Below, piece after piece: positions 52,116 through 61,505 of a stretch of DNA of 64,000 bases (its first letter is position 1; the number at the start of each line of letters is the position of its first letter). Source of the stretch: Streptomyces sp. NBC_01549 (GTDB lineage: Bacteria > Actinomycetota > Actinomycetes > Streptomycetales > Streptomycetaceae); NCBI RefSeq assembly GCF_026339955.1, contig NZ_JAPEPW010000001.1, positions 2,170,001 through 2,234,000 on the forward strand, in the 5' to 3' direction. The translations under genes were made by a program, and so were the position numbers. A model generated the notes under the pieces. That model was given only the letters and a program-made list of their open reading frames with translations. It had not been told where the DNA came from and did no database searches.

Positions 52116-53560
52116 TAGGGCTTTGTTACGTACCCTGGTTGATCGTTCCGAGGTAGTCTCGTGATGTCCTGTCAGGTGTGACACCTGAGGAGATGGACGA
52201 GATCCGCCCCCGCTTGGAGGCGTTCGCAGCCGAGATGCTCGGCACGGTGAAACGCCGGGACCAGCGGGCCAAGGGCGAGCTGTACGTGCGTGGGCTGATG
52301 CTGGACGGCAAGCGCAAGTCGATGCAGCCGATGGCCGAGCGTCTGGGCGTGGACCACCAGCAGCTGCAGCAGTTCATCTCCTCCTCCACCTGGGACTACG
52401 TCGAGGTGCGGCGCCGGGTCTCGCGGTGGGCAGCGGCGCACATCACCCCGGAGGCGTATGCGATCGACGACACGGGCTTCCCAAAGGACGGGTACGACTC
52501 CCCTGGGGTGGCCCGGATGTACTGCGGCGCCTTGGGCAAGCGCGGAAACTGCCAGATAGCGGTCAGTGTCAACTTGGTCAGCGACCACGCCTCAGCGGCC
52601 GTCAACTGGCGGCTGTTCATCCCCGACAGCTGGGACGACGCCGCATCCGGGGACGACCCGCTGCTGGCCGAGGCGATCCGCCGACGCCGCCAGCGGGCGG
52701 GCATCCCCGACCAGGTCCGCCACAAGGAGAAGTGGCGCCAGGCGCTGGAGATGCTCGACGAGGTCCGCGGCCAGTGGGAACTGCCCGGTCTGCCGGTGGT
52801 CGCCGATGCCGGTTACGGCGATGCCACCGGCTTCCGCCTGGGCCTGACCGAATGCGGTCTCGCCTACGCGGTCGCCGTCAAAGGAACCACCACCGCCTAC
52901 CCCGGTGAGGCGTTGCCCGAGCGTCCGCCCTACAGCGGCCGCGGCCGCCCGCCCCGGCCCGCCTACCCGATGCCGCACAGCACCCTGCGTGACCTCGTCC
53001 TGGCCGCCGGGCGGGGCGCCGCCCGCACCGTCACCTGGCGCCAGGGCACCAAGAGCGGTCCGCGCAACCCACGGGCCGACATGCGCTCGCGCTTCGTGGC
53101 CATGCGCGTGCGCCCGGCCAACCGCGACATCCCCCGTGACCTGGACGGCAGTCTGCCCGAGTGCTGGCTGCTGGCCGAATGGCCACCCGGCGCCGCCGAG
53201 CCCACCGACTACTGGCTCTCCACCCTGCCCGCCGGCACCCCGCTACGCGAACTCGTCCGTATCGCCAAGATCCGCTGGCGGGTCGAGCACGACTACCGTG
53301 AGCTCAAGGACGGCCTCGGCCTGGACCACTTCGAAGGCCGCAGCTACCTCGGCTGGCACCGGCACGTGACCCTGGCCGCCCTCGCCCAGGCCTTCTGCAC
53401 CATGCTCCGCCTCGACCCAAAAGTCCCTGCGCCGGCCTGACCCTCTACGCGGTTCTGCGCGCGTTACAGAAGATCCTGGCCACCTGGACCGGCGCCTGCT
53501 CGATATGCGGCCACCCCGCCCCCACACCCGAACCCCACCACAGGACCTAACAAAGCCCTA
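52116..53560 (+). mobile_element. Complete IS701-family insertion sequence
   Basis: A 1445-bp element with perfect 13-bp terminal inverted repeats TAGGGCTTTGTTA and TAACAAAGCCCTA. It is flanked by a 4-bp target duplication CTAG (52112-52115 and 53561-53564), matching the YTAR duplication of IS701. It carries one transposase gene. It landed in a CTAG inside short repeats GGCGCTCTTCTA (52078-52115) between korB and the convergent HxlR gene, whose stop is only 5 bp from the target duplication. Confidence 0.95.
52178..53440 (+). CDS. IS701-family DDE transposase, possibly frameshifted at the end
   Basis: A 420-residue protein from GTG 52178. The acidic triad is likely Asp in AIDDTGFPKDG, Asp in VVADAGYGDATG, and Glu in IRWRVEHDYRELKDGLGLDH. 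The frame ends at 53440 with DPKVPAPA. In the -1 frame the sequence continues GLTLYAVLRALQKILATW and CSICGHPAPTPEPH to a TAA at 53548-53550 inside the inverted repeat, as expected of a full-length relative. The shift point is near CCCAAAAG (53417-53424). So this is either a one-base deletion or a -1 ribosomal frameshift. Confidence 0.92.
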   Translation: MTPEEMDEIRPRLEAFAAEMLGTVKRRDQRAKGELYVRGLMLDGKRKSMQPMAERLGVDHQQLQQFISSSTWDYVEVRRRVSRWAAAHITPEAYAIDDTGFPKDGYDSPGVARMYCGALGKRGNCQIAVSVNLVSDHASAAVNWRLFIPDSWDDAASGDDPLLAEAIRRRRQRAGIPDQVRHKEKWRQALEMLDEVRGQWELPGLPVVADAGYGDATGFRLGLTECGLAYAVAVKGTTTAYPGEALPERPPYSGRGRPPRPAYPMPHSTLRDLVLAAGRGAARTVTWRQGTKSGPRNPRADMRSRFVAMRVRPANRDIPRDLDGSLPECWLLAEWPPGAAEPTDYWLSTLPAGTPLRELVRIAKIRWRVEHDYRELKDGLGLDHFEGRSYLGWHRHVTLAALAQAFCTMLRLDPKVPAPA

Positions 53561-53568
53561 CTAGGCGC

Positions 53569-54033
53569 TCAAGAAGTTCCAGGGGCCCGGACGGCTGACG
53601 CCCGGGCCTCGTCGTACGCGTGACGGGACTTCTCGACGTCGTCCATCCGGTCCTTGGTCCAGACGGCCAGCGCGCGCACCTGCTCGGCGGCCTCGCGGCC
53701 GAGTCCGGTGAGCGAGTAGTCGACGCGGGGCGGGATCACGGGCTTCGCGTCACGGTGAACGAGGCCGTCGCGCTCCAGGGTCTGGAGGGTCTGGGTGAGC
53801 ATCTTCTCGCTGACCCTGCCGATCGCCCGGCGCAGTTCGCTGAAGCGGTAGGGGCGGTCGAGCAGCTCGATCAGTACGAGCACGCCCCAGCGGCTGGTGA
53901 CGTGCTCCAGGACCAGGCGGTACGGGCACATCGCCTCGCCGATGTCGTACTTGGAGACGGCCGGGGGCTTGGAGACGGCCGGAGTCTTGGCGGCGGCCGC
54001 GGCTTCTACAGATGCCTTTGCACTTACTCCCAT
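53569..54033 (-). CDS. HxlR-family transcriptional regulator
   Basis: A 154-residue protein. An Ala-rich 30-residue leader precedes the winged helix: AMCPYRLVLEHVTSRWGVLV with the redox-type Cys, then RFSELRRAIGRVSEKMLTQT, and LVHRDAKPVIPPRVDYSLT as the wing. Divergent from the quinone-reductase-like gene at 54149, the classic HxlR/QorB pair. The start region, including the ATG, is tandemly duplicated (54017-54068). The nearer ATG at 54033 keeps the frame; the farther one gives an 11-codon peptide. Confidence 0.92.
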   Translation of the reverse strand: MGVSAKASVEAAAAAKTPAVSKPPAVSKYDIGEAMCPYRLVLEHVTSRWGVLVLIELLDRPYRFSELRRAIGRVSEKMLTQTLQTLERDGLVHRDAKPVIPPRVDYSLTGLGREAAEQVRALAVWTKDRMDDVEKSRHAYDEARASAVRAPGTS

Positions 54034-54068
54034 GCCAGTACCTTTGCACTTACTCCCATGCCAGTACC
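54017..54068. repeat. Perfect 26-bp tandem duplication over the hxlR start
   Basis: TTTGCACTTACTCCCATGCC plus AGTACC occurs twice in a row (54017-54042 and 54043-54068) without a mismatch. On the minus strand each copy carries a start codon ATGGGAGTAAGTGCAAA. The copy farther from the gene opens an 11-codon frame stopping at 54024-54026, inside the hxlR coding region. Confidence 0.9.
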
Positions 54069-54087
54069 TTACTTCAAAGTGGGTACT
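54063..54087. promoter_or_regulatory. Possible HxlR operator between the divergent genes
   Basis: AGTACC and GGTACT-type arms (AGTACCTTACTT and AAAGTGGGTACT) form a 25-bp interrupted palindrome with 8 of 12 matched positions. It lies between the hxlR start and the divergent reductase start. HxlR regulators usually bind this kind of shared intergenic site. Confidence 0.5.
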
Positions 54088-54148
54088 TTCGCAGAGTTAG
54101 TGTACCTCCTAGGGTTAGTGGCAGACCCACCCCACAAGGAGCCAAGTC

Positions 54149-55003
54149 ATGAGCATCGTCGTCACCGGAGCCACCGGACACCTCGGCCGCCACGTCATCG
54201 AAGGGCTGCTGGAGAAGGTTCCGGCCGACCGGATCACCGCCGTCGTCCGCGACGCGGAGAAGGCCGCCGACTACGCGGCCCGCGGTGTGAAGATCGCGGT
54301 CGCCAACTACAACGAGCCCGAGACCTTCGGGACCCTCTTCGCCGCCGGCGACAAGGTGCTGCTCATCTCCGGCAACGAGTTCGACAAGGGCCGCGTGGCC
54401 CAGCACCAGGTCGTCCTGGACGCCGCCAAGGCCGCCGGGGTCGCGCTCTTCGCGTACACCAGCGCCCCGGGCAGCCTGACCGCCGCCCTCGCCGACGACC
54501 ACAAGGGCACCGAGAAGGCGATCCTGGAGTCGGGCGTGCCCTACGCCCTGCTGCGCAACGGCTGGTACAACGAGAACTACACCGAGAACCTCGCCCCGGT
54601 CCTCGAGCACGGCGCCGTCACCCAGGCCGCCGGTGACGGCAAGGTCGCCTCCGCCACCCGCGCCGACTACGCGGCCGCCGCCGTGGCCGTACTGACCGGC
54701 GAGGGCCACGAGAACAAGACGTACGAGCTGAGCGGCGACACCGCGTGGAGCTTCGCCGAGTACGCCGCCCTGGTGGCCGAGCGGTCCGGCAAGGAGATCG
54801 TCTACAACGCCGTCTCCGTCGAGGCGCTCACCGGCATCCTGACCGGCGCCGGACTGCCCGGCCCCCTCGCCGCGATCCTGGCGGGCGTCGACGCGTCCAT
54901 CGAGAAGGGCGAGCTCGCCGGCACCAGCGGTGACCTGTCCCGGCTGACCGGCCGCCCGACCACGCCGGTCGCCGAGTCGATCGCGGCGGCGCTGAAGGGC
55001 TGA
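54149..55003 (+). CDS. NAD(P)H-dependent quinone reductase-like atypical SDR (QorB/NmrA type)
   Basis: A 284-residue protein from ATG 54149 behind AAGGAG. The nucleotide loop is VVTGATGHLGRHV (residues 4-16). DKVLLISGNE and FAYTSAPG follow, then GVPYALLRNGWYNENYTENL, the family's characteristic substrate-side segment. YELSGDTAWSFAEYAALVAE is the C-terminal lobe. Likely NADPH-dependent reduction of quinones or aldehydes, controlled by the divergent HxlR protein. A strong hairpin follows at 55040-55085. Confidence 0.9.
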   Translation: MSIVVTGATGHLGRHVIEGLLEKVPADRITAVVRDAEKAADYAARGVKIAVANYNEPETFGTLFAAGDKVLLISGNEFDKGRVAQHQVVLDAAKAAGVALFAYTSAPGSLTAALADDHKGTEKAILESGVPYALLRNGWYNENYTENLAPVLEHGAVTQAAGDGKVASATRADYAAAAVAVLTGEGHENKTYELSGDTAWSFAEYAALVAERSGKEIVYNAVSVEALTGILTGAGLPGPLAAILAGVDASIEKGELAGTSGDLSRLTGRPTTPVAESIAAALKG

Positions 55004-55039
55004 CTCCCCTCGGGGCCCTGGCACCGTCGCCCTCCCAGC

Positions 55040-55085
55040 CCCCGCCTGTCATGACCGTATGGCGATACGGGCATGACAGGCGGGG
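55040..55085 (+). terminator. Long hairpin terminator after the reductase gene
   Basis: Arms of 21 bp (CCCCGCCTGTCATGACCGTAT and its complement with one mismatch) enclose a 4-nt loop. It begins 37 bp after the stop at 55003. It also argues against a rarD start as early as 55073, since that would place the start codon in the stem. Confidence 0.85.
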
Positions 55086-55144
55086 GTGCCCGGCGCTACC
55101 TTCTTGGAGGCTGCACGGGAGCAGCTGTGCGAGAGGGAGGGCCG

Positions 55145-56194
55145 GTGGCCGTGCGGCAGGCGAAGAACTCGATGGGCGCGACCGGCTCCATAGGCTCCAG
55201 TGACCCTGTCGGCTCGACGGGACCCCCGACATCCAGGGCCGAGCAGCGCATCGGCCTGTTGAACGGCTTCGCCGCGTACGGGATGTGGGGGCTCGTTCCG
55301 CTCTTCTGGCCGCTGTTGAAGCCGGCCGGGGCCCTCGAGATCCTCGCCCACCGGATGGTGTGGTCCCTCGCGGTGGTCGGTGTCGCCCTGTTGGTGATGC
55401 GGCGCTGGGCCTGGCTCGGCGAGCTGCTGCGACAGCCGCGCAAGCTGGGGCTGATCACCGTCGCGGCGGCCGTGATCACGGTCAACTGGGGCGTCTACAT
55501 CTGGGCCGTGAACAGCGAGCACGTGGTCGAGGCCTCCCTCGGCTACTTCATCAACCCGCTCGTCACCATCGCCATGGGCGTACTCCTGTTGAAGGAACGG
55601 CTGCGCCCGGTGCAGTGGGCGGCGGTCGGTGTCGGCTTCTCCGCCGTGCTCGTCCTGACCATCGGATACGGCCGGCCGCCGTGGATCTCCCTCACCCTCG
55701 CCTTCTCCTTCGCCACGTACGGGCTGGTGAAGAAGAAGGTCAACCTCGGCGGGATCGAGTCGCTCGCCGCCGAGACGGCGATCCAGTTCCTGCCCGCGCT
55801 CGCCTATCTGCTGTGGCTGGGTTCGAGCGGAGGCGCGACCTTCGGCACGGAGGGTGCGGGGCATGCGACGCTGCTCGCGGCGACGGGCGTGGTGACCGCG
55901 CTTCCGCTGGTCTGTTTCGGCGCGGCAGCGATACGGGTGCCGTTGTCCACGCTGGGGCTGCTGCAGTACCTCGCACCCGTCTTCCAGTTCCTTCTCGGCA
56001 TCCTCTACTTCCACGAGGCCATGCCGCCCGAGCGGTGGGCCGGGTTCGCACTGGTCTGGCTCGCGCTGTCGCTGCTCACCTTCGACGCGCTGCGGACTGC
56101 GCGGCGGACGGCGCGAGCGCTCAGGGGTGGGAGCGGGGTCGCGGTCCCCGGTGCCCGGGTGCGGGGTGCCGCCGCCGTGGACGCCAAGCCGTAG
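55145..56194 (+). CDS. rarD: RarD-type EamA transporter
   Basis: A 349-residue protein when started at GTG 55145, which follows GGGAGGG; GTG/ATG alternatives lie nearby. About ten membrane helices in two EamA halves: GLLNGFAAYGMWGLVPLFWP, LEILAHRMVWSLAVVGVALL, VNWGVYIWAVNSEHVVEASL, GYFINPLVTIAMGVLLLKER, and LGLLQYLAPVFQFLLGILYF. These are the RarD signatures (chloramphenicol-sensitive protein family). The physiological substrate is unknown. The last 30 residues are a disordered Arg/Gly/Ala tail. Confidence 0.92.
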   Translation: MAVRQAKNSMGATGSIGSSDPVGSTGPPTSRAEQRIGLLNGFAAYGMWGLVPLFWPLLKPAGALEILAHRMVWSLAVVGVALLVMRRWAWLGELLRQPRKLGLITVAAAVITVNWGVYIWAVNSEHVVEASLGYFINPLVTIAMGVLLLKERLRPVQWAAVGVGFSAVLVLTIGYGRPPWISLTLAFSFATYGLVKKKVNLGGIESLAAETAIQFLPALAYLLWLGSSGGATFGTEGAGHATLLAATGVVTALPLVCFGAAAIRVPLSTLGLLQYLAPVFQFLLGILYFHEAMPPERWAGFALVWLALSLLTFDALRTARRTARALRGGSGVAVPGARVRGAAAVDAKP

Positions 56195-57435
<1,241 letters not shown>

Positions 57436-57525
57436 TCCTCTCCTGGTCCTCTCCTGGTCCTCTCCTGGCCCTCTCCCCCAGTCCTCCTATGGCTCCCGCC
57501 CCCGTACACGCCCCAGGAGTCGCTC

Positions 57526-58701
57526 CTAGGGTGTGTACGGGTTGTCGGCCAGGGAGCGGGACCGGGCCCGGTCCGCGAGGCGGGTCATGCGGTTGCGGGC
57601 CGACTCCAGCTGTTCGAGGTCGTCGGCGGCGGGGCCGCCGTCGGCCACGAGTTCGCTCCACAGCGTGATCAGGTCCTGCCCCAGGTTCAGCCCCTGCACG
57701 GGGTCGCGGACCGCTCGCCAGGCCGCCGCGGCACTCTGCACGTTGCCGTACGCGGCTTCGGGGTCCTGGTGCCGCCCGCGGATCCGGGCGAGGTCGAGGG
57801 ACAGGTGGAACGACCGGAGCGGGTCGCCGGCCAGGTAGGCGATGTACGAGGTCAGCTCGCGCAGCCGCAGCACCTCCGGGTGCTCGGGGCCCAGCGACCG
57901 CGAGGCGTCCGCGACGACCCGCTCCGCCATCCCGGCGGCCTCTTCGATCCGGCCCATCTTCACGGCCTCGTTGATCCGCACCACGGGCTCCACGAGGAAC
58001 GCCGCGCCCTCCATCTCCTCGACCGGTGCCAGTACCGACTCGGCGACGGCGTCGAAACCCCGCGCGGGAGTGGGCTTCGGCTCCGGCTCGGAGTCCATGC
58101 CGGACATGGCCGCCATCGCGGGCACCGGCCGCTCAGGTGTCAGCCCCACGGGCGGCGGGCCGAACTCGCCCGTCGGAGCCGCCACGACGCCGGGCATGGC
58201 GTCCCGCGTCGACTCCGGCAGCGCCCGCAGGACATGCGTCGCCGCGGCCCCGGGCAGGGGCTGAGGCTCCGGCACCGACGGCGCCGCGGGAGGGGTCGCC
58301 GGCATCGCGGGAGGGATCGCGGGCATCGCAGGAAGGATCGCCCGCACTCCGGACGCCCCAGGAACCTCGGCCGGCGGTCCCACCCGCACCGGCTCGCCCG
58401 TGTACCGGCTCGACCCGTCCCCGTAGACCTCCAGCGGTACGACGAAACCGATCCGTTCGTCGTGGATGGTGGCGAGTACGGGGTGGCCGGCGGCGAGGGC
58501 GAGTCGGTGGAGGTGGTTCAGGACGGCGGCCTGGACGGTCTCGCCGGGCACGACGACGACCGGCACGTCGCCGACCGTCGCGCCGCTCCCGCTTCCCCCG
58601 GCGGGTGCGGGGACCCACACCTCCAGCGGGCCGGCACCGGGGCCGACCGCCGAGCGCTGCCGCTTCGATTCCCGCTTCTGTTCGCGGCTGAGTCGAGACA
58701 T
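57526..58701 (-). CDS. TPR-repeat protein with long disordered linker
   Basis: A 391-residue protein from ATG 58701 (MSRLSREQKRESKRQRSA); an ATG four codons earlier is possible. Residues about 25-110 form a small alpha/beta domain (DVPVVVVPGETVQAAVLNHL, GHPVLATIHDERIGFVVPLE). A Pro/Ala/Met-rich linker of about 120 residues follows. The C-terminal 160 residues are TPR-like helices with the tetratricopeptide phrase ASRSLGPEHPEVLRLRE. It is divergent from the DUF6668-like gene and probably functions with it. Role unknown. Confidence 0.75.
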   Translation of the reverse strand: MSRLSREQKRESKRQRSAVGPGAGPLEVWVPAPAGGSGSGATVGDVPVVVVPGETVQAAVLNHLHRLALAAGHPVLATIHDERIGFVVPLEVYGDGSSRYTGEPVRVGPPAEVPGASGVRAILPAMPAIPPAMPATPPAAPSVPEPQPLPGAAATHVLRALPESTRDAMPGVVAAPTGEFGPPPVGLTPERPVPAMAAMSGMDSEPEPKPTPARGFDAVAESVLAPVEEMEGAAFLVEPVVRINEAVKMGRIEEAAGMAERVVADASRSLGPEHPEVLRLRELTSYIAYLAGDPLRSFHLSLDLARIRGRHQDPEAAYGNVQSAAAAWRAVRDPVQGLNLGQDLITLWSELVADGGPAADDLEQLESARNRMTRLADRARSRSLADNPYTP

Positions 58702-58932
58702 CGGTTCCCTCACTCGGGTCGTACTTCCATGCGTCGGCCTTGCCTCAAGATTCGGTCAGGTACATACAGTCAAGTCTCTCGGCTCACCACCGCTGCATGC
58801 GTCACTACCGCGTCACAGGCTCGTAAGAGTGGCCGACGACGAGAACGACGACGATCGATGACGACCGAGGACGACTGAGGACGACTGAGGACGACCGATG
58901 ACTGACGGCCGACGACCGAGGAGAGTGGTCCG

Positions 58933-59484
58933 GTGATACAGGGGAGCACATGGCAGGGGGCGGACGGGCCCGAGATCTGGATCCGCGGGCCGGCCGCCGA
59001 CACGCCGGAACCCACGCGGTGGCACGAACCCGGCGGGGGAGAACCGGGCCACCTCGCCGTCGGCCCACGGCGATTCGCCTGGGTCGCGACGCACGGCGGG
59101 GCCGGTACCTCCACGCTCGCCGCGGTCTTCGGCGGCCATGACGCGGGGCGGAACTGGCCCCGGCCCGACCAAGGAGAGCCGGGGTCGGTGCTTCTCGTCG
59201 GGCGTACGCACGCGACGGGACTGGACGCCGTCTCGCACACCCTGGACACCTTCCGCAGGGGCGAGGCACCCCCGGGGCTCGACCTCGACGCCGTGGTGCT
59301 GGTCGCGGACGCACCCGGGCGACTGCCCCGTCCGCTCGCCCAGCGCGTCAAGGTGATCGATTCGCTGATCGACGTGTACCAGGTGCCATGGATTCCGGCG
59401 TGGCGCATCGGTGACCTCGCCGCGGCGCCGCCCCGGGAAACCGCCGCGCTGGCCCGTCTGACGGGCGCCGCGCACCTTCCCTGA
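58933..59484 (+). CDS. DUF6668-type protein with degenerate P-loop
   Basis: A 183-residue protein from GTG 58933. The core VATHGGAGTSTLAAVFGG at about residues 50-67 looks like the Walker A of MinD/ParA-like proteins with the lysine replaced. Then VLLVGRTHATGLDAVSHTLD and AVVLVADAPGRLPRPLAQRV resemble the following strands of that fold. It probably cannot hydrolyse ATP in the usual way. Similar proteins are found near secretion or spread gene sets in Streptomyces. Divergent from the TPR gene. A repetitive run of GACGACC units lies just upstream (58828-58920). Confidence 0.7.
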   Translation: MIQGSTWQGADGPEIWIRGPAADTPEPTRWHEPGGGEPGHLAVGPRRFAWVATHGGAGTSTLAAVFGGHDAGRNWPRPDQGEPGSVLLVGRTHATGLDAVSHTLDTFRRGEAPPGLDLDAVVLVADAPGRLPRPLAQRVKVIDSLIDVYQVPWIPAWRIGDLAAAPPRETAALARLTGAAHLP

Positions 59485-59561
59485 GACCTTCCCTGGCCCC
59501 GACGAGACCCGGCACCCAGCGCACGCACGGCACGCAGGGCATGGCCGGCGCGCGCCAGCGG

Positions 59562-60476
59562 CTACGCGGTGATGTCCTTCGCCGCGAACCGCGCCCACGC
59601 CGCCGAGCCGAACACCGCCACGTACAGGCCCTGGAGGCCGAGGTCGCGGACCAGGTCGTCCCAGTACACCGGGTCGCGCATGAGATCGGCGAAGGACAGC
59701 CAGTGGTGGGAGAAGAAGTACGGCTGGAGGGCGTGGAGCTGGGGGATCTGGTCGAGGATCTGGACGGTGATGAGGAGGCCGACCGTCGTCGCCATCGCCG
59801 CGATGCCGCTGTTGGTCAGCGTCGAGACGAACAGGCCGAGGGCCGCGATGCCGGTCAGTGACGCGGCGACGACCAGCGCGATGAGAAACGCCCGCCCGAG
59901 CCCCTCGGCGAAGCTGATCCGGGTCCCGGAGATGGTCGTCAGCTCGCCCAGGGGGAAGAGCAGGGCTCCGACCGCGAGCGCCGAGGCGGCCACCACCAGG
60001 GTCGCGACCAGGCAGAACGTCATCGTGGTCGCGTACTTGGTGAGGAGCAGGCGGGTACGGCCCGCGGGCGCGACCAGCAGGTAGCGCAGAGTCCCCGCGT
60101 TCGCTTCGCCCGCGATCGCGTCGCCCGCGATGACGCCGATGGCCATCGGCAGGAAGAAGGGGAGGGTCGCGGCGAGTGCCGTGAACACCAGGAACAGCCC
60201 GTTGTTGGTGATCTGCGAGATGAACGCCGGCCCTTCGCCGCCGCCACCGCCCGCCGACGACCCGTCGCGCGTCTCGATCTTGATGGCGATGCCGATGAGG
60301 ATCGGCACGGCCGCGAGCACGCCGAGCAGCGCGATGGTCCGCCAGCGCCGGAAGGTGGTGACGAGTTCGCTGCGGAAGAGTCCGAAGGTCCACAGAGGGT
60401 TCGGTTTCCGTACGGCCGTGTCCTGGACGCGTACCGCCCCGGTCTCGGCCTCGGCCTCAAGCTCAGCCCGCGACAT
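59562..60476 (-). CDS. ABC-2 type transporter permease
   Basis: A 304-residue protein with six membrane helices (RTIALLGVLAAVPILIGIAI, LVFTALAATLPFFLPMAIGV, and later segments) and the ABC-2 loop GEANAGTLRYLLVAPAGRTR. It partners the ATPase gene whose stop overlaps its start by 14 bp. Together they form an exporter of unknown substrate. Confidence 0.93.
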   Translation of the reverse strand: MSRAELEAEAETGAVRVQDTAVRKPNPLWTFGLFRSELVTTFRRWRTIALLGVLAAVPILIGIAIKIETRDGSSAGGGGGEGPAFISQITNNGLFLVFTALAATLPFFLPMAIGVIAGDAIAGEANAGTLRYLLVAPAGRTRLLLTKYATTMTFCLVATLVVAASALAVGALLFPLGELTTISGTRISFAEGLGRAFLIALVVAASLTGIAALGLFVSTLTNSGIAAMATTVGLLITVQILDQIPQLHALQPYFFSHHWLSFADLMRDPVYWDDLVRDLGLQGLYVAVFGSAAWARFAAKDITA

Positions 60477-61428
60477 CGAACCCCTCCCCCGTCAGCGCCA
60501 CGAACGCGTCCTCCAGTGAGGCCCGTTCGACGCCGAAGCCGCGGACCCGGACGCCCGCCGTGACCAACGCGGCGTTCAGCTCGGCGAGTTCACGGTCCGG
60601 AGGTTCGGCGGTCACCCCCGTCTCCGTCACGACGAGATCCGCGACCCCTTGCTCCTTCAGCACGCGCGCCGCGTCGCCGGGGTCCGGGGTGGTCACGACC
60701 AGCCGCCCCCGAGCACCCGCCGCGAGCTCCGCCACCGGGCCCTGGGTGATCAGCCGCCCCTGCGCCATCACGGCGGCGTGCGTGCACACCTGCTCGATCT
60801 CGTCGAGCAGGTGCGAGGAGAGGAAGACAGTCGTGCCGTCCGAGGCCAGCTCCCGCACGAGGGAACGGATTTCACGCATGCCCTGCGGGTCGAGGCCGTT
60901 GGTCGGCTCGTCCAGGACGAGCAGGCGGCGGGGCTGGAGCAGCGCGGCCGCGAGCCCGAGCCGCTGCTTCATGCCGAGCGAGTAGGCCTTCGCCTTCTTG
61001 CCCGCGGCCGTGGTGAGTCCGACCCGGTCGAGGGCGCCCGCGACGCGGGTACGCCGGGTGCGCGGGTCGGCGGTCGGGTCGGCGGCGTCGTACCGCAGGA
61101 GGTTGTCGCGGCCGGAGAGGAAGCCGTACAGCGCGGGGCCCTCGATGAGGGCACCCACGTGCGGGAGCACGGCGCGGGTGGCTCGGGGCATCGGCTGCCC
61201 GAGCACGCGCGCCGTGCCCGAGGTCGGCTCGATCAGGCCCATCAGCATGCGGATGGTGGTGGTCTTGCCCGAGCCGTTCGGTCCGAGGAAGCCGAAGACG
61301 CTGCCCGCCGGAACGGTCAGGTCGAGGCCGTCCACGGCGAGCTGTCCACCGCGGTAGCGCTTGGTGAGCGCGCGGGTGGCGATCACCGTGCCGTCGGCGG
61401 GCGCGGTGGCGGCGGACCGCTCCTCCAT
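60463..61428 (-). CDS. ABC transporter ATP-binding protein
   Basis: A 321-residue protein. Walker A is GPNGSGKTTT at about residue 49, the signature region is YSLGMKQRLGLAAALL, Walker B is RLLVLDEPTNGLDP, and the switch His is in VFLSSHLLDEIEQV. The C-terminal 90 residues match the drug-exporter ATPase tail. It lies between the LolA-like gene and the permease on the same strand. Confidence 0.94.
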   Translation of the reverse strand: MEERSAATAPADGTVIATRALTKRYRGGQLAVDGLDLTVPAGSVFGFLGPNGSGKTTTIRMLMGLIEPTSGTARVLGQPMPRATRAVLPHVGALIEGPALYGFLSGRDNLLRYDAADPTADPRTRRTRVAGALDRVGLTTAAGKKAKAYSLGMKQRLGLAAALLQPRRLLVLDEPTNGLDPQGMREIRSLVRELASDGTTVFLSSHLLDEIEQVCTHAAVMAQGRLITQGPVAELAAGARGRLVVTTPDPGDAARVLKEQGVADLVVTETGVTAEPPDRELAELNAALVTAGVRVRGFGVERASLEDAFVALTGEGFDVAG

Positions 61429-61505
61429 GGGCTCCCTCGTTTCGGCTTCGTCCGTACGGTGGTCGGTTCCGTCCGTTACGGCGATCGGTTCCGTCCGTAC
61501 GGTGC

